Shown piece by piece: positions 62,101 to 64,000 of a stretch of 64,000 nucleotides of DNA; position 1 is the stretch's first letter, and each line of letters opens with the position of its first letter. The DNA comes from Anaerobacillus alkaliphilus (lineage in GTDB: Bacteria; Bacillota; Bacilli; Bacillales; Anaerobacillaceae): assembly GCF_004116265.1 (NCBI RefSeq), contig NZ_QOUX01000026.1, positions 62,001 through 126,000 on the forward strand, given 5' to 3'. A model generated the notes under the pieces. The model did not search any database. It was not told the DNA's origin and was given only the letters and a program-made list of their open reading frames with translations. The translations under genes and the position numbers were made by a program.

Positions 62101-64000
62101 CTCAGCAGGTGAAACTGATGTAACCCTTGGTGCATCATTAATTATCAACTTATGTGGCATTTCAGGTCGTCCATGCCGAACTATAGAGATGCCATCTGTC
62201 GCTTCAATATAATACTCAATTCCTGGTGCTTGCATTATTGTACCTTCCAAAGTAAACGCATAGCGATCGCCAGTTGTTTTTACCATGTTTCGTGCAGTAT
62301 AGGTTGTTGTTCCAATCTTACGATAAAATAACTGCACATTTTCAACCCTTACATTATCTGTTACATTAGCATGTATTTGTAAAGACATGTTTGCAGTAGC
62401 ATTTGTAATGGCAGTATGACTGACAACTGGCGGAACAGTATCAATTGGAGTTGCCGATGCTGTATTGGAGTATTCAGATTCACTCAAGTCCGTTTTAACT
62501 ACTGTAAACTTATAATAATAAGTTTTCCCTGGCTCAACATTAGTATCATCATAACTCTTTTGATCTGATGGAATAACAGTTGTATTAACCTTTTCGAAAT
62601 TCCCATTTAAAGTATTACTACGATATAAGTTATACCCAGCTAACAAATCAAAATCATCTTGTGTCCAAGTTAAAGTTACTTTCCCTTCATTACCAACAGC
62701 CTGTAAATTCATTGCCTCAGTTCCAGAAGTTATGATCTCAAATCTAAATCGTTCTGAGTCATTTCCTGTTACTAGCCAAGGATTATCTGCTGCAACTGCT
62801 CCTTGAACACGGAAAAATTGATAGCCGTCACCAGTTAATGAGGAAATTCTAAAATCACCCTGCCAATGCCTTGGTGAAATCCAACCACCATTTACTGGAT
62901 TAACCGTATAGTCTGTAGTAGGCATATCTGGACCGAAAGAAACTCTTGGTTGTACAGTTTGTTCCATATCTCTATTAAATAGGACATTAACAGTAATTTC
63001 TTCTGCACCTACTCTAGTTGTTCTTTCTTCAGCCTTTGTCGAAACGTAAATATCCGTAACAAATGGATATGCTTTTTCTGGAGCTTTAGTTAAAATAGGG
63101 TTAAAAACTACTTCCTCCATATTCTTGAAATCGTTAAAATCAACGATAGCTCTATCAATTAAAGTTGTAGAATTGGTACCCCAATAGTTAAAGGACAAGT
63201 ACCTTTTGTACTCTCCGCCTTCTTCACTAATAAACCTCATCCAATTATTAACGTTAGGATCCCACCAACGATTTAAAATAGCATTATTTTGAATGGTAGA
63301 AAGGGCTCCGCTCTCAATAAACTCTATTCGGATCTTGTCAATTTCTTCACGAGTTATTCCAACGCTTTCATTAAACGCTAAAGTGTTTTTAAGAACTGTA
63401 TAACCTTCTTTTCTTAGTAAACCTACTAAATTCAAATCATTTTTGGTTTCTTGTTCAGTTGAAAAACTAAGATTGTATGCGTTACTAAATTGGTTATGGA
63501 ACAAATCTTTAACTGCATTTTGAGGTATTTGTAAAGTATAAGTAGTATTTCCTTTTAAATTTCCTAAAGGTTCTATAATTAGCTTTGTACCTTCAATTTT
63601 TCTACTTTTCAGCGAAATTATATTGTTTTGTTGATCTTTTAACCTGATTAAACCATAATTATCTCCAGGCTGTATTACTTCATTAAAAATAAACTTAATA
63701 TTAGCATCTTGGGGTACATTTATAGCGTTAAATTTCGGTTCAACTGAAACAATTGTCGGTTCATCCATATCTGGTAGAATACCAAACAATGTTTGTACTG
63801 GTATGTTTCGATTAATTGTAGTTAGGTCACCTAATTGACCATTATTATTTTGTCCCCATGAATAGACCTCTCCAGCCTCTCCCACGAGGAAATTATGATA
63901 ATTTCCAGCCGAAATTCTTCCAACCTTATTTATATTTATGTTTGTTGGTATATCTCTAATTGTATACGTCCCATCACCTAATTGGCCTGCTTCATTATAT
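59140..64000 (-). CDS. Very large SLH-anchored surface protein (5' end outside the window)
   Basis: At least 1,619 residues; the frame stays open to the right edge, and the RCC1-type repeats (VYSWGQNNNGQLGD, YNEAGQLGDGTYTI) continue there, so GTG 63885 is not the real start. From N to C: RCC1 repeats, a Big_5-like Ig domain (NAINVPQDANIKFIFNE), further Ig/FN3 modules (GKVTLTWTQDDFDLLAGYNL), and an IPT/TIG domain (VTSVSPAEGPASGGTVVTIN). Cohesin-like segments (SANVGHIIEVPILI; LGQPITKEGNISIPVKFN), a dockerin-like block (ADVDQNGRINSMDAAYVLEK), Big_2 (TVGQTQKMKVTASY) and three SLH motifs complete it (the first being FSDVDNHFAKSSIDLLASKF). It is a wall-anchored adhesin or scaffold candidate. Terminator downstream. 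Confidence 0.85.
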   Translation of the reverse strand, partial: YNEAGQLGDGTYTIRDIPTNININKVGRISAGNYHNFLVGEAGEVYSWGQNNNGQLGDLTTINRNIPVQTLFGILPDMDEPTIVSVEPKFNAINVPQDANIKFIFNEVIQPGDNYGLIRLKDQQNNIISLKSRKIEGTKLIIEPLGNLKGNTTYTLQIPQNAVKDLFHNQFSNAYNLSFSTEQETKNDLNLVGLLRKEGYTVLKNTLAFNESVGITREEIDKIRIEFIESGALSTIQNNAILNRWWDPNVNNWMRFISEEGGEYKRYLSFNYWGTNSTTLIDRAIVDFNDFKNMEEVVFNPILTKAPEKAYPFVTDIYVSTKAEERTTRVGAEEITVNVLFNRDMEQTVQPRVSFGPDMPTTDYTVNPVNGGWISPRHWQGDFRISSLTGDGYQFFRVQGAVAADNPWLVTGNDSERFRFEIITSGTEAMNLQAVGNEGKVTLTWTQDDFDLLAGYNLYRSNTLNGNFEKVNTTVIPSDQKSYDDTNVEPGKTYYYKFTVVKTDLSESEYSNTASATPIDTVPPVVSHTAITNATANMSLQIHANVTDNVRVENVQLFYRKIGTTTYTARNMVKTTGDRYAFTLEGTIMQAPGIEYYIEATDGISIVRHGRPEMPHKLIINDAPRVTSVSPAEGPASGGTVVTINGSNFKSGAKVSFGQVNAENVEVESSNRIKVVSPAHIPATVNITVTNSDGSKHSLLGAYKYVSDEVNVSLPDSSANVGHIIEVPILISSVSGLRAVDTEVIYDSSMLELMNVRLGTITPNFSLATNTAIKGSIKLSMASATAVSGTGSLAIMEFKVLDSDKTNSALTISSLKLNDGNIKTAITNGNFNLANTFSVKGTVRYYSNNLLVPDVDLTLTGNKDYETATTSNGSFSLDNVISGAYQLKANRTKEEHRLSSYDASLILQAAVGLISLTENQRLAADVDQNGRINSMDAAYVLEKAVGLLEGPFPGSGKVWAFTPSERTYNNINSNLNSQNFTAVMLGDVSGSWGNSNQANLSSLFSLGQPITKEGNISIPVKFNIDETKLYGSNIVLKYDRQYFKAVSVEKTNNTSNYSFAFNVNKPGEIHVGLAGTEAISGEGEVFNIVFEPTKYNRLELTTMDLNTLVSIDNVQINDIKTTSVSLDSQLYQLTVGQTQKMKVTASYSDDSIRDVTSAATITTSNETIVDVVGGVLTAKNPGRAIITVAYGGEEVSVRVVVNSQQLNSTEEFARNTLRVTDAINRYGNTVQKVSVDSSSFGKDKNNSVIVNYDLNLLGDDNKGLMLEIPASSLVNNSDNNLNLLLNDFSLGLPLSLINFSKVSKELNADLEKISIVISIDKVEGEVAENIEQLLRNNRAKALINPLSLRIHAQVGQKRVEILLGDNNISSTLQLDQVMSQNKAVALLYEEKGSSLRSIPAKFETVAKETDININRLGQGIVVIAEHSKSFSDVDNHFAKSSIDLLASKFIINGKTETRFAPEDSITRAEFAALLVRALNISEKDANVLSQFKDVKKDQWFAGYIGAAYNAGIINGKSKDYFAPNEFITNAEMAVMISRVLKFLGEDNSITTEEKEELLASYKDYQLIPKSWAQTEVAELTKLNIHRADLGDNYEPFKKATRGQSATMLHGLLRYLGYDN

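Overview
The window looks like a chromosomal segment of a low-GC, spore-forming Bacillaceae bacterium. Support for this comes from a spore-coat transglutaminase (Tgl), a YjcZ-type spore peptide, two ComK-family competence regulators, S-layer (SLH) proteins, a PlcR/NprR-type peptide-sensing regulator, a sporulation-type histidine kinase and strong AGGAGG ribosome binding sites. The species cannot be fixed from the sequence alone. No tRNA, rRNA or CRISPR array was seen.

Layout. 1-1.2 kb: LacI-family repressor with palindromic operators on both sides. 1.5-9 kb: lipoprotein, first IS110-family element, decayed SLH fragment, type I sulfatase, membrane protein, REP-associated tyrosine transposase (RAYT). 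8.9-13.8 kb: LRR surface protein cut from its copper-amine-oxidase-like tail by an in-frame stop, NERD-HRDC-HRDC protein, YjcZ peptide, Tgl. 14-21.7 kb: IS copies 2 and 3 around a sigma-like regulator, a ParB-like protein, a c-di-GMP-I riboswitch with its terminator and hypothetical gene, and an SLH protein. 21.7-30.8 kb: giant TPR/C39-peptidase-like protein, ComK paralogue 1, a 31-aa holin-like toxin candidate, histidine kinase, and a quorum-sensing pair (RRNPP regulator divergent from a 40-aa signal pre-peptide). 31.4-38.9 kb: operon of three different dynamin-like GTPases, divergent from two paralogous small proteins. 39.3-41 kb: AT-rich three-gene cassette with an EEP-family phosphohydrolase. 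41.7-45.8 kb: SLH/CuAO remnants, a membrane protein and IS copy 4. 45.8-51.3 kb: complete pseudaminic acid operon pseB-C-F-G-H-I. 52-55.3 kb: sigma-factor module with a broken DUF2922 tail, winged-helix protein, XRE regulator, ComK paralogue 2. 55.6-59 kb: FRG/DUF262 pair and a coiled-coil membrane protein. 59.1-64 kb: a very large RCC1/Ig-like/cohesin-dockerin-like/SLH surface protein running off the right edge.

The best-supported unusual observation joins three elements. The window is sprinkled with a short palindromic repeat, read as TTCGACAAATTCCGGG followed by TGGTGACAGGCACC. A RAYT gene of the kind that mobilises such repeats lies among the copies. Four copies of one 1,839-bp IS110-family element, which look identical, all sit at the same base of this repeat and in the same orientation relative to it. 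The non-coding 3' segment of the element can be folded into two hairpin loops. The first loop carries GTGCCT on its 5' side and GTGACAG on its 3' side, exactly the two halves of the interrupted target GTGCCTGTCAC with a shared CT core, as expected for a bridge/seek RNA. Other systems worth testing are the triple-dynamin operon, the EEP cassette, the FRG-DUF262 pair and the divergent regulator-peptide pair.
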